A stretch of 64,000 bases of DNA, taken from Mammaliicoccus sciuri (lineage in GTDB: Bacteria > Bacillota > Bacilli > Staphylococcales > Staphylococcaceae). Positions 56,596 through 64,000 of this stretch are shown piece by piece. Location: the NCBI RefSeq assembly GCF_025561425.1, contig NZ_CP094824.1, positions 2,666,001-2,730,000 of the forward strand, read 5' to 3'. Every line of letters begins with the position of its first letter. The stretch's first letter is position 1. A program made the translations under genes and the position numbers. The notes under the pieces were generated by a model. That model searched no databases. It saw only the letters and a list, made by a program, of their open reading frames with translations, and was not told the origin of the DNA.

Positions 56596-56735
56596 ACAAA
56601 AAAGCACTTTTTACCCACGGCAAAAAGTGCTTGAATTTTATACGTTCAAGTCAATTTAAGCCTCGGTAGGATCGCTTTTTAAGTTCAAAAATGAACTCCT
56701 ACTGTCTTAGGTTAAATATTACACATCCAAAACTA
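56596..56735 (-). promoter_or_regulatory. Ribosomal L10 leader
   Basis: The 5' leader of rplJ contains conserved structured sequence: GAGTTCATTTTTGAACTT, GCGATCCTACCGAGGC and a strong hairpin GCACTTTTTGCCG...AAAAAGTGC followed by T6 (56602-56632). This is the L10 leader plus intrinsic attenuator of Firmicutes. Binding of L10-L12 would favour the terminator hairpin. The extent is estimated by eye. Confidence 0.7.
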
Positions 56736-56770
56736 TAACGCGTTTTGGAGTTGAAGTCAATATTTTTATA

Positions 56771-57463
56771 TTATAATTTAAAGCTTGAAGTATCAACTTT
56801 GATACCAGGACCCATTGTTGTTGTAACAGCAACAGATTTGAAATAAGTACCTTTAGATGATGCTGGTTTAGCTTTAGTTAATGTATCTTGAATTGTTTTG
56901 AAGTTATCAACTAATTGTTGCTCGTCAAATGATACTTTACCAATAGATGCATGAACAATACCAGATTTTTCAGCACGGTATTCTACTTTACCTGCTTTAA
57001 TTTCTTCTACTGCTTTTTTGATATCCATTGTTACTGTACCAGCTTTAGGGTTTGGCATTAAACCTTTAGGTCCTAATACACGACCAAGTTTACCAACTTC
57101 ACCCATCATGTCAGGTGTTGCAACGATTACATCAAAGTCGAACCAACCTTGGTTGATTTTGTTAATGTATTCTTCACCTACATAATCTGCTTCAGCTTCT
57201 TCTGCTTCTTTGATTTTATCGCCTTTAGCGAATACTAATACACGTTGTGTTTTACCAGTACCGTGTGGTAATACTACAGCACCACGGATTTGTTGGTCAT
57301 TCTTACGTGTATCAATGCCTAAACGAAATGCAACTTCTACAGATGCATCAAAGTTAACAGTACTTGTTTCTTTTGCTAATTTAATCGCTTCTTCAACAGC
57401 GTATGTTGCAGTACGATCGATTTTAGCAACTGCTTCTTGATACTTTTTACCTTTTTTAGCCAT
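56771..57463 (-). CDS. rplA: 50S ribosomal protein L1
   Basis: A 230-residue protein of the L1 stalk. [16 protein letters not shown] starts at ATG 57463 with AAAGGAGG; 19 further open codons upstream are rejected. The motifs [59 protein letters not shown] and the end [12 protein letters not shown] are standard. It follows rplK in the usual nusG-rplK-rplA order. Confidence 0.96.
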   Translation of the reverse strand: MAKKGKKYQEAVAKIDRTATYAVEEAIKLAKETSTVNFDASVEVAFRLGIDTRKNDQQIRGAVVLPHGTGKTQRVLVFAKGDKIKEAEEAEADYVGEEYINKINQGWFDFDVIVATPDMMGEVGKLGRVLGPKGLMPNPKAGTVTMDIKKAVEEIKAGKVEYRAEKSGIVHASIGKVSFDEQQLVDNFKTIQDTLTKAKPASSKGTYFKSVAVTTTMGPGIKVDTSSFKL

Positions 57464-57577
57464 TTTGTTTTCCTCCTTTAGTGGTTTTAGCGGAATGTTA
57501 CCTCCCACGTGCATTATCATAAAGACAATGCAATAGCAGACAGCGAAATAGCCGCCTGCTTAAACTTTAAAACTCAA

Positions 57578-58000
57578 TTATTCTACGACAATACCCATGC
57601 TGCGTGCAGTACCTTCAACGATACGCATAGCTGCTTCTTCAGATGCCGCGTTTAAGTCAGGCATTTTAGTGTTAGCAATTTCACGTACTTGGTCTTGAGT
57701 TACTGTAGCAACTTTAGTTTTGTTAGGTTCACCAGAACCTTTTTCTACTTTAGCTGCTTTTTTAAGTAATACTGCTGCAGGTGGTGTCTTAGTGATGAAA
57801 GTAAATGAACGATCTTCAAATACTGTAATTTCAACTGGAATGATTAAACCTGCTTGCTCTTGTGTACGAGCGTTGAATTCTTTACAGAATCCCATAATAT
57901 TCACACCGGCTTGACCTAATGCAGGACCAACTGGTGGTGCTGGGTTTGCTTTACCTGCAGGAATTTGCAATTTAACAACTTTAACTACTTTTTTAGCCAC
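57578..58000 (-). CDS. rplK: 50S ribosomal protein L11
   Basis: A 140-residue protein of the GTPase-associated centre. It begins [20 protein letters not shown] and has [15 protein letters not shown] and the C-terminal RNA-binding domain ending [12 protein letters not shown] 58000 is the start since AAGGAGG lies 8 nt upstream; three more codons to 58009 overlap the site. A small palindromic hairpin (CATTTCGTGACGAAATG, 58065-58081) in the nusG-rplK spacer may be an L11/L1 control structure. Confidence 0.95.
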   Translation of the reverse strand: MAKKVVKVVKLQIPAGKANPAPPVGPALGQAGVNIMGFCKEFNARTQEQAGLIIPVEITVFEDRSFTFITKTPPAAVLLKKAAKVEKGSGEPNKTKVATVTQDQVREIANTKMPDLNAASEEAAMRIVEGTARSMGIVVE

Positions 58001-58147
58001 GATGTGCACCTCCTTGATATCGTGATGTGGTCATGGGGTAATGATATTTTACCCTCCCACTCTTCATTTCGTGACGAAATGGTTGCGCATAGTCCGAGCG
58101 CGACCTTTAAATAATAACATTGAAATTATGAAATTTCAAGTGTTTTT

Positions 58148-58696
58148 TTACAACTTTTCAATTTGATCGAATTCAACTTCGACTGGTGTTTCTCTACCAA
58201 ACATGTCAACAAGTACTGTTAATTTATACTTCTCAACATCGATTTCTTTGATTTCACCAACTTGGTTACTAAATGGTCCGCTTGTTACGCGAACTTGTTC
58301 ACCTAATTCAACTTCTACATCGACAGTTTTTTCTACCATACCCATTTGTTTAAGGATGAATTTCGCTTCCTCAGGTAATAATGGATTTGGTTTAGATCCT
58401 GCACCAGCAGAACCAACGAAACCTGTAACGCCAGGTGTATTTCTTACGACATACCATGATTCATCAGTCATAATTAACTCAACTAATACGTATCCAGGGA
58501 AAGTCTTCTTGATTTGTGTCTTCGCTTTACCATCTTTAATAGATGTTTCTTCCTCTTCAGGAATCACAACTCTAAAAATTTGTTCTTGCATGTTCATTGT
58601 ATCAACACGCTTTTCTAGGTTTGTTTTGACTTTATTTTCATAACCTGAATAAGTGTGCACTGCATACCATCGTTTAGCGCCTATCTCTTCTGACAT
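58148..58696 (-). CDS. nusG: Transcription elongation/termination factor NusG
   Basis: A 182-residue protein. The NGN domain (RWYAVHTYSGYENKVKTNLE, TFPGYVLVELIMTD, VRNTPGVTGFVG) is followed by a KOW domain (QVRVTSGPFSNQVGEIKEID). ATG 58696 follows AGGAG. It lies 14 bp after secE, the conserved order. Confidence 0.96.
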   Translation of the reverse strand: MSEEIGAKRWYAVHTYSGYENKVKTNLEKRVDTMNMQEQIFRVVIPEEEETSIKDGKAKTQIKKTFPGYVLVELIMTDESWYVVRNTPGVTGFVGSAGAGSKPNPLLPEEAKFILKQMGMVEKTVDVEVELGEQVRVTSGPFSNQVGEIKEIDVEKYKLTVLVDMFGRETPVEVEFDQIEKL

Positions 58697-58710
58697 TTTG
58701 CCACTCCTTA

Positions 58711-58890
58711 CTATCTAATCAAATTAATTAATTCTGTAATTCCTAAATCTAATGCATAGAAAAAGATTAAGAAAAAGATTACTGTACACACTACTATTGT
58801 TGTATATTTAACAAGTTCTTTGCCAGTTGGCCAACTTGTTTTCTGCATTTCTGATTTTACGCCTTGAAAGAAGTTTTCTTTTTTAGCCAT
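58711..58890 (-). CDS. secE: Preprotein translocase subunit SecE
   Basis: A 59-residue single-span membrane protein stabilising SecY. It has an N-terminal amphipathic helix and the SecE hinge sequence [19 protein letters not shown], then one transmembrane segment ([19 protein letters not shown]). ATG 58890 has AAAGGAGG. It lies between rpmG and nusG as in all staphylococci. It was found by translating the minus strand between nusG and sigH. Confidence 0.93.
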   Translation of the reverse strand: MAKKENFFQGVKSEMQKTSWPTGKELVKYTTIVVCTVIFFLIFFYALDLGITELINLIR

Positions 58891-58904
58891 TGATTTTCCT
58901 CCTT

Positions 58905-59045
58905 TTAGATGGATTCTTTATGCAATGTATGCGTATTACAAGTTTTACAAAACTTTTTTAGCTCTAATCGTTAATCTGTATCTTTTTTAGGGACTGTATA
59001 ATTCCTAGCTCCGCATTTCTCGCAATTTAAAGGGACTTTTCTCAT
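58905..59045 (-). pseudogene. rpmG: 50S ribosomal protein L33 with an internal stop
   Basis: A 46-residue L33 frame of normal length: RKVPLNCEKCGARNYTVPKK at the start and [18 protein letters not shown] at the end, with both zinc CxxC pairs (CEKC and CKTC). An in-frame TAA at 58973-58971 follows KKDTD, so only 24 residues are translated and the second zinc pair is lost. CAA to TAA would explain it. Staphylococci usually have several rpmG paralogues, so loss could be tolerated; a sequence error is also possible. AGGTG precedes ATG 59045. Confidence 0.8.
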
Positions 59046-59095
59046 CTTATCACCTAATTCATTCTAATCCTAGATTAATATACAAAACAAAACAC

Positions 59096-59713
59096 CTAAT
59101 TGTCAAACAAAGCTGAAGTAATTTCAGCCTTGTTCAGTTTCTTTTTTAATCTGTATTGTGCGTTGTATATATGTTTCACTGGTACATCTAGTTCATTTGA
59201 TATTTCTTTTTTTGTTTTTCCTTGTGCCGTTAATTTTAGAATGTCCGTTTCTATAGGTGATAGTTTATTAGAATCCATCAAATAGGATAGCGAACATTCT
59301 GTTAACATTTGATTTTCAAAATCCTGACCATGACCATCTCTTAGACACTCTATTAAATTAACCGAATCACTTTTTGTTTCATCAATACTCAATGAATCTT
59401 TTAATATTTGATACTTTGTACTTTTAACTTTTCTTATATAATCAATTTTAGCATTTTTAATAATGACATTCACACAATGTATAAAGGACTCCTGCTTGTC
59501 ACAATCAAATGTGAGTGCTTGTTTATACAACTTATATCTTATAATTTGTGCGATGTCCTCTTTATCATTATAAGGTAGTCTCAATGTGCTTACCCGCTTC
59601 TGAATGTCACTTTCGAAAACATTTAATAGTTGATTAAACGCTTCTTTGTTACCACGCTGAATGTCAGCAATCCATTTTAACAACTGCTTGTCTGTATTCA
59701 TGTCATTCATCAT
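59096..59713 (-). CDS. sigH: RNA polymerase sigma factor SigH
   Basis: A 205-residue sigma-70-like factor. Region 2 (LLKWIADIQRGNKEAFNQLL, KEDIAQIIRYKLYKQAL) and region 4 with its HTH (LSPIETDILKLTAQG, KKEISNELDVPVKHIYNAQY) are recognisable. Staphylococcal SigH controls competence (comG/comE) genes and phage integrase genes. The position between rae1 and rpmG-secE matches S. aureus. ATG 59713 is favoured by AAGGG 6 nt upstream; ATG 59719 overlaps that site. Confidence 0.88.
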   Translation of the reverse strand: MMNDMNTDKQLLKWIADIQRGNKEAFNQLLNVFESDIQKRVSTLRLPYNDKEDIAQIIRYKLYKQALTFDCDKQESFIHCVNVIIKNAKIDYIRKVKSTKYQILKDSLSIDETKSDSVNLIECLRDGHGQDFENQMLTECSLSYLMDSNKLSPIETDILKLTAQGKTKKEISNELDVPVKHIYNAQYRLKKKLNKAEITSALFDN

Positions 59714-59788
59714 GCTCATCCCTTGTTATTGTTTTGAGCATATTTTACAGAGCGCGTTCCTTATAAATCAAACTCCAAAAAATCATAT

Positions 59789-60307
59789 TTATCGATTATT
59801 TCTTCTCCATTTTTCAAATTGCTGTAATACTTCATCCGGCAAGTTCAATCTATTTCTAGGTGTCTTAGTTTTAATTTCTGATAGGTGCTTTGTAACTACA
59901 GATTCTTGATTTGCAATTGTTGACCACATTTCTCTTGATGAGATTCTATACGCACCTGAACCAAAAATAGCATGTTGTTCACTCATATCACTAGTGACTA
60001 CTGTAATATGCGTAATGTGCTTTCGATATAATTCATACGTTAGTCTTTCAATATAACTATCTGCTGTTTCTTTCCCTTTCGTATAAAAAACTTTCACACC
60101 GTGCTTAAATTCTACTGATTCAGTACCTTCTACACCATATGCATCAAAAACAACAATCATTTCACCATCATGCTGGGTATTATAATTGATAAGTGTGATT
60201 AACAATTTATCTCTCGCTTCTTCTAAAGAAACTTGAGCAATGGAAGACAATTCGTTTGATTGTCCTATTAAGTTATAGCCATCAATAATTAAATAGATAT
60301 CTTTCAT
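59789..60307 (-). CDS. rae1: Rae1/YacP ribosome-associated endoribonuclease (NYN domain)
   Basis: A 172-residue PIN/NYN-fold nuclease. Acidic metal ligands are visible in LIIDGYNLIGQ, VVFDAYG and VVTSDMSEQHAIFGSGA. The Bacillus homologue YacP (Rae1) cuts certain mRNAs in the ribosomal A site. It overlaps rlmB by 1 bp (TAATG), so the two are translated together. Confidence 0.87.
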   Translation of the reverse strand: MKDIYLIIDGYNLIGQSNELSSIAQVSLEEARDKLLITLINYNTQHDGEMIVVFDAYGVEGTESVEFKHGVKVFYTKGKETADSYIERLTYELYRKHITHITVVTSDMSEQHAIFGSGAYRISSREMWSTIANQESVVTKHLSEIKTKTPRNRLNLPDEVLQQFEKWRRNNR

Positions 60308-61053
60308 TATGATTGTCCTATTGGATGTCTTTTTCTATATACTTCATACATAAGCAGACTTGCTGCAACAGAAGCATTTAAGCTATTAACGTGTCCAACC
60401 ATTGGTAATTTAATATAAAAATCACACTTATCTTTCACTAATCGACTCATACCTTCGCCTTCACTGCCTATAACGATAACAAGTGGCATTCCAGCATCCA
60501 TTTGTCTATAATCAGTCGCATTCTTTGCATCTGTACCTGCGACCCAATATCCTACTTCTTGAAGTCTTTCAATTGTTTGCGGTAAATTCGTCACGCGAAT
60601 AACTGGAACATGTTGAATGGCACCTGTTGAAGCTTTTGCTACTGTTGCATTTAACTGTACGGATTTTCTTTTCGGAATGATAATGCCATCAATACCTATT
60701 GCATCAGCTGTTCTCATTATTGAACCTAAATTGTGTGGATCTTCTAAACCATCTAACATCAATAAACAAGGTACATGGTCAATATCTTTAGTTTCTGAAA
60801 TGAAATCTTCTAATTCTTTGTATGGATATGGCGCAATTTGAGCAGCAATACCTTGATGTGGAACATCTGTTAAATAGTCAATTTTTGATTTAGGTACAGT
60901 TTGGACGACTATTTTTTCAGATTTTGCAATTTTTAAAATTTCACCAATTTGTTTCTTGTTGATACCTCCTTGAATCAATACTTTATTAATCGTATGACCT
61001 GAAGTTATCGCTTCTTTGACTGCATGCCTACCAACTATAATCGATTCATCCAT
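60307..61053 (-). CDS. rlmB: 23S rRNA (guanosine-2'-O)-methyltransferase RlmB-like
   Basis: A 248-residue SPOUT (TrmH-family) methyltransferase. The L30e-like N-domain ([14 protein letters not shown]...VLIQGG) is followed by the knot motifs [31 protein letters not shown] and [20 protein letters not shown]. Homologues modify G2251 of 23S rRNA; the exact site for this protein is inferred. It overlaps mrnC by 8 bp in a tight operon. Confidence 0.9.
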   Translation of the reverse strand: MDESIIVGRHAVKEAITSGHTINKVLIQGGINKKQIGEILKIAKSEKIVVQTVPKSKIDYLTDVPHQGIAAQIAPYPYKELEDFISETKDIDHVPCLLMLDGLEDPHNLGSIMRTADAIGIDGIIIPKRKSVQLNATVAKASTGAIQHVPVIRVTNLPQTIERLQEVGYWVAGTDAKNATDYRQMDAGMPLVIVIGSEGEGMSRLVKDKCDFYIKLPMVGHVNSLNASVAASLLMYEVYRKRHPIGQS

Positions 61054-61456
61054 TGGCTCCCACCCTTTCTTCTGTTATTTCAATCATTTTATTAACGAGT
61101 TCTTCCAAACGTTCTGTTTCATCTATTAAGAATAAATAACCAACGACCGCTTCGATCGCTGAACTTTTTCTATACGTTTGTATATCCGTATTCTTCGCTT
61201 TCGTACAACTCTTTGCGTTACGACCTCGTTGAATAATTTCTAATTCTTCTTCTGTAAAAAATTCATTCTCCATCAAAATATTAAGTGCATATGCTTGTCC
61301 CTTTGCAGAAACATATTGTTTAGACAATTGATGTAATCGATTAGGTTTCCCTTTTATTTTAAGGATAATATGCTTTCTGACATACGTATCTAATATCGAA
61401 TCACCCATGTAAGCTAAGGATAACGGATTTAACATTTTAATTGTTAATTTATCCAC
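61046..61456 (-). CDS. mrnC: Mini-ribonuclease III (MrnC)
   Basis: A 136-residue RNase III catalytic domain without the dsRNA-binding domain. Motifs are [14 protein letters not shown] (with the catalytic Asp), [15 protein letters not shown] and [13 protein letters not shown] with a catalytic Glu. The Bacillus homologue matures 23S rRNA ends. It overlaps cysS and rlmB by 8 bp each, the same order as in other Firmicutes. Confidence 0.92.
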   Translation of the reverse strand: MDKLTIKMLNPLSLAYMGDSILDTYVRKHIILKIKGKPNRLHQLSKQYVSAKGQAYALNILMENEFFTEEELEIIQRGRNAKSCTKAKNTDIQTYRKSSAIEAVVGYLFLIDETERLEELVNKMIEITEERVGANG

Positions 61457-62852
61457 GTCTAAACCTCACACCTTGAGCCGTGTCTTCAAGAATAATATTT
61501 TGTTCTTTTAGTGCATCTCTAATTTCGTCCGCTCTTTGGAAGTTCTTAGCTTTTCTTGCTTCATTACGTTCTTCAATTAATGCTTCAATTTCTTCATCAA
61601 GCAATTCATTTTGTTGTTTACCTACTAACGGTACACCGAGAACTTCACTAAATATTTCATACACTTCTTTGAAACGATTAATTGTTTTTGTAGAAGTTGT
61701 ATTTTCAAGTAAATATTTATTAGCTAATTTATTCAAATCATACCATGCAGTAATTGCATTAGCTGTATTGAAATCATCATCCATAGATGTTTCAAAGTCA
61801 TTTAATATTTCATTAATACGTTCGATATGTTGTTCTGTTTCATCTTCTTCTAATACAGCATGTTGTGCTCTATCAACTAATGATTGATAACTATTTCTAA
61901 TTCTTTCTAAACCTCTATTAGCTGCTTGTACAAGTTCTAAATCATAGTTTATTGGATTTCTATAGTGCGCACCTACCATAAAGAATCTTAATACATCAGG
62001 GTCAATTTCTTTTATAATGTCATGAACTAAAATAAAGTTACCTAATGATTTACTCATTTTTTCGTTGTTAATATTTACAAAGCCGTTGTGCATCCAATAA
62101 TTCGCAAATGTCTTATCATTGTGTGCTTCTGATTGGGCAATTTCATTTTCGTGGTGAGGGAATTGTAAATCTGTTCCACCAGCATGGATATCAATCGTAT
62201 CGCCTAAATGAACTTGTGCCATTACAGAACATTCGATGTGCCAACCTGGTCTACCTTCTCCCCATGGGCTATCCCATTTAATTTCGCCTGGTTTAGCTTT
62301 TTTCCATAAAGTGAAGTCTAGCGCATCTTCTTTTTGTTCACCTGATTCTATTCTAGCGCCAACTTTTAAATCATCTAATGATTGATGGCTCAACTTACCG
62401 TAATCATCAAAACGTCTTGTACGATAATAAACGTCACCACCGCTTTCATATGCATAGCCTTTTTCGACTAATACAGCTATGAACGCAATAATATCGTCCA
62501 TGTGATCCATTACTCTTGGATTCGCTGTTCCACGTTTACAATTTAAAGCACCTGTATCTTCGTAGAATGCTTCAATAAAACGATCCGCAATTTCCGGAAC
62601 TGTTTCACCTAATTCATTTGCAGCTTTGATTAATTTGTCATCAACATCTGTAAAATTAGATACATATTGTACATCGTAACCACGGTATTCTAAATATCTT
62701 CTTACGACATCAAATGCTACTGTTGCTCTTGCATTACCAATATGAATGTAGTTGTAAACTGTCGGTCCACATACATACATTTTTACTTTTCCTTCCTCGA
62801 TAGGAATAAATTCTTCTTTTTGCCTTGTTAACGTATTATATAACGTAATCAT
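61449..62852 (-). CDS. cysS: Cysteinyl-tRNA synthetase
   Basis: A 467-residue class I synthetase. HIGN motif: [31 protein letters not shown]. Zinc ligands lie in [18 protein letters not shown] and [16 protein letters not shown] 62852 is chosen because GGAGAG is just upstream; ten further codons lie inside cysE. It overlaps cysE by 17 bp and shares the T-box leader. Confidence 0.96.
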   Translation of the reverse strand: MITLYNTLTRQKEEFIPIEEGKVKMYVCGPTVYNYIHIGNARATVAFDVVRRYLEYRGYDVQYVSNFTDVDDKLIKAANELGETVPEIADRFIEAFYEDTGALNCKRGTANPRVMDHMDDIIAFIAVLVEKGYAYESGGDVYYRTRRFDDYGKLSHQSLDDLKVGARIESGEQKEDALDFTLWKKAKPGEIKWDSPWGEGRPGWHIECSVMAQVHLGDTIDIHAGGTDLQFPHHENEIAQSEAHNDKTFANYWMHNGFVNINNEKMSKSLGNFILVHDIIKEIDPDVLRFFMVGAHYRNPINYDLELVQAANRGLERIRNSYQSLVDRAQHAVLEEDETEQHIERINEILNDFETSMDDDFNTANAITAWYDLNKLANKYLLENTTSTKTINRFKEVYEIFSEVLGVPLVGKQQNELLDEEIEALIEERNEARKAKNFQRADEIRDALKEQNIILEDTAQGVRFRRG

Positions 62853-63477
62853 CAACAATCTCTCCATTCTTCGTCTTTTCAAGTTGACGTTCTAATTCTT
62901 TTAATTGTTCATATATTGGGTCTGGTAAATTTGTATGATTAAAGTTCTTACCAATTTTCAATCCATCTTGTTTAACAATTCTACCTGGAATACCAACTAC
63001 TGTAGAATAATCTGTTACATCTTTGAGAACGACTGAATTCGCGCCAATATTCACATTGTTGCCGACTTCAATATTACCTAATACTTTTGCACCAGCAGCT
63101 ATCAGTACATTATCACCTATATCTGGATGTCTTTTTCCGCGTTCTTTACCTGTCCCACCAAGTGTTACACCTTGATAGATTGTTACATTATTGCCGATAC
63201 GACATGTTTCACCTATTACGATACCCATGCCATGGTCGATGAATAGCCTCTTGCCGATTGTAGCACCTGGATGAATTTCAACTCCTGTGAAAAATCGAGC
63301 AATTTGAGATATAGATCTTGCTATAAAGTACATTTTTTTCTTAAAGAACCAATTAGCGATCAAATAACTCCATATAGCATGTAGTCCTGAGTAAGTCATA
63401 ACGACTTCAAATGAAGATCTTGCTGCAGGGTCTTGATCGAATACCATTTGAATATCATCTTTGACTCGTTTAAACAT
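62836..63477 (-). CDS. cysE: Serine O-acetyltransferase
   Basis: A 213-residue left-handed beta-helix acetyltransferase making O-acetylserine, the cysteine precursor. The N-terminal helices ([19 protein letters not shown]) and hexapeptide repeats with [23 protein letters not shown] and [20 protein letters not shown] are typical. It is first of cysE-cysS-mrnC-rlmB-rae1, all behind a cysteine T-box, so it responds to uncharged tRNA-Cys. ATG 63477 is preceded by a GGGGGG-rich site. Confidence 0.95.
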   Translation of the reverse strand: MFKRVKDDIQMVFDQDPAARSSFEVVMTYSGLHAIWSYLIANWFFKKKMYFIARSISQIARFFTGVEIHPGATIGKRLFIDHGMGIVIGETCRIGNNVTIYQGVTLGGTGKERGKRHPDIGDNVLIAAGAKVLGNIEVGNNVNIGANSVVLKDVTDYSTVVGIPGRIVKQDGLKIGKNFNHTNLPDPIYEQLKELERQLEKTKNGEIVDDYVI

Positions 63478-63497
63478 TTAAATCCCCCCCTCAGATA

Positions 63498-63705
63498 ACA
63501 AAAAGGCGCCCCTAACAATAATTGCTAGAGGTGCCTTTTTGCACGGTTCCACTCTTTTTAGCATTAAAAAATGCTCACTCTTTTAAATATTAACATCATC
63601 ATATTTGTAATAAAGGTGCATTCGCTTAAGTAATGTGGCACATTTTCAGCAACCATGTACTCTCTAATTTCACATTATCTAATCTACTTGTCCTTTAAGT
63701 CATTT
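63498..63705 (-). promoter_or_regulatory. T-box riboswitch specific for tRNA-Cys
   Basis: On the minus strand the T-box sequence GAGTGGAACCGTGC (63554-63541) is followed by a terminator stem (AAAAAGGCACCTC...AGGGGCGCCTTTTT, 63500-63540). Stem I holds GGTTGCTGAAAATG and the specifier loop GAATGCACC, where TGC at 63620-63618 is a Cys codon followed by A, as expected. Uncharged tRNA-Cys would stabilise the antiterminator and turn on cysE-cysS. The whole 63478-63732 gap is this leader and its promoter region. Confidence 0.88.
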
Positions 63706-63732
63706 ATATAATAATTTCTCGTTCTAAAAAAA

Positions 63733-64000
63733 TCAAACAAAGCGTTTTAATCTGTTAAGTACTTTATCTCGACCTAACAACGCAATTGTATTTGGTAATT
63801 CAGGGCCATGAGTTTGACCTGAAACAGCAACACGTATAGGCATAAATAATTGTTTACCTTTGATGCCTGTTTCTTTTTGAACAGCTTTAATTGATTTTTT
63901 AATTTCTGCTGGTTCAAACGGCTCTAAAGTTTCAAGTTGTTTCACAAGTTCAGCCATAACAGTTGGAACTTGTTCACCATCTAAGACTTCTTGTGCTTCG
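63733..64000 (-). CDS. gltX: Glutamyl-tRNA synthetase, C-terminal end (cut by window edge)
   Basis: The last 88 or so codons of a frame reading [19 protein letters not shown], then [40 protein letters not shown] and LKRFV. This is the anticodon-binding end of GltX; the catalytic part lies beyond the window. gltX directly before cysE is the standard staphylococcal order. Confidence 0.92.
   Translation of the reverse strand, partial: EAQEVLDGEQVPTVMAELVKQLETLEPFEPAEIKKSIKAVQKETGIKGKQLFMPIRVAVSGQTHGPELPNTIALLGRDKVLNRLKRFV

Overview
The window reads as a low-GC Firmicute chromosome of the family Staphylococcaceae. The right half is the conserved staphylococcal block gltX-(Cys T-box)-cysE-cysS-mrnC-rlmB-rae1-sigH-rpmG-secE-nusG-rplK-rplA-rplJ-rplL-rsmC-like-rpoB-rpoC-rplGB-rpsL-rpsG-fusA-tuf, all on the minus strand. 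The left half carries pta-lipL, hemQ, ung, pdxK, ilvE, tdh, kbl, tadA and the paired deoxynucleoside kinases. Accessory genes break up this order, so the organism looks like a non-aureus staphylococcus or a Mammaliicoccus/Macrococcus relative. The species cannot be fixed from the sequence alone.

Layout. 1-3122: beta-glucuronidase (cut by the window edge), its GPH-type permease, and a decayed AraC regulator. 3148-5525: an IS150-like element followed by an IS200-like element. 5587-7826: DUF1450 protein, lipL and pta. 7940-13148: an accessory block with a lipoprotein, a secreted purple-acid-type phosphatase, a fragment of a siderophore-binding lipoprotein and a damaged metNIQ importer. 13345-15551: hemQ, a 41-bp hairpin repeat array and gltS. 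15835-18721: a MurE-like ligase gene split by an IS3-group element. 19020-22870: APC permease, DUF423 protein, YwdI-like protein, ung and pdxK. 22905-23440: a 40-bp tandem repeat array. 23549-27886: a small unknown protein and a nagB-nanE-PTS operon with a divergent RpiR regulator. 27964-29901: yojF, bshB2 and folE2. 29970-30769: a dead acetyltransferase and a second 41-bp array. 30770-42380: flavin reductase, HAD enzymes, tadA, two deoxynucleoside kinases, ilvE, tdh, kbl and three tandem M20 amidohydrolases. 42456-64000: the translation and transcription superoperons.

How the genes work together. UidA and the permease would take up and cleave glucuronides. The PTS with NanE and NagB would turn an N-acetylated amino sugar, probably ManNAc, into fructose-6-phosphate, using a NagA encoded elsewhere. 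Tdh and Kbl convert threonine to glycine and acetyl-CoA. YojF and BshB2 belong to bacillithiol synthesis. LipL and Pta pair lipoyl transfer with acetyl-phosphate metabolism. Visible control elements are a Cys T-box before cysE-cysS, an L10 leader before rplJ, cre sites before the glucuronide operon and gltS, Fur-type boxes before the flavin reductase and metN, a CodY-like site before ilvE, and an RpiR-type palindrome before the amino-sugar operon.

The most striking general feature is gene decay. At least eight loci carry lesions: araC, IS150 orfB, the siderophore-protein fragment, metQ, metN, murE-like, IS3 orfB, the GNAT gene and even rpmG. Most of the nonsense codons are in-frame TAA, several at likely Gln positions, and all three simple frameshifts are one A short in an A-run. 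Either the strain is shedding accessory genes or part of this reflects assembly error; raw reads would decide. I found no convincing new defence or biosynthetic system. The two unexplained structures are the intergenic repeat families of 40-bp and 41-bp period.
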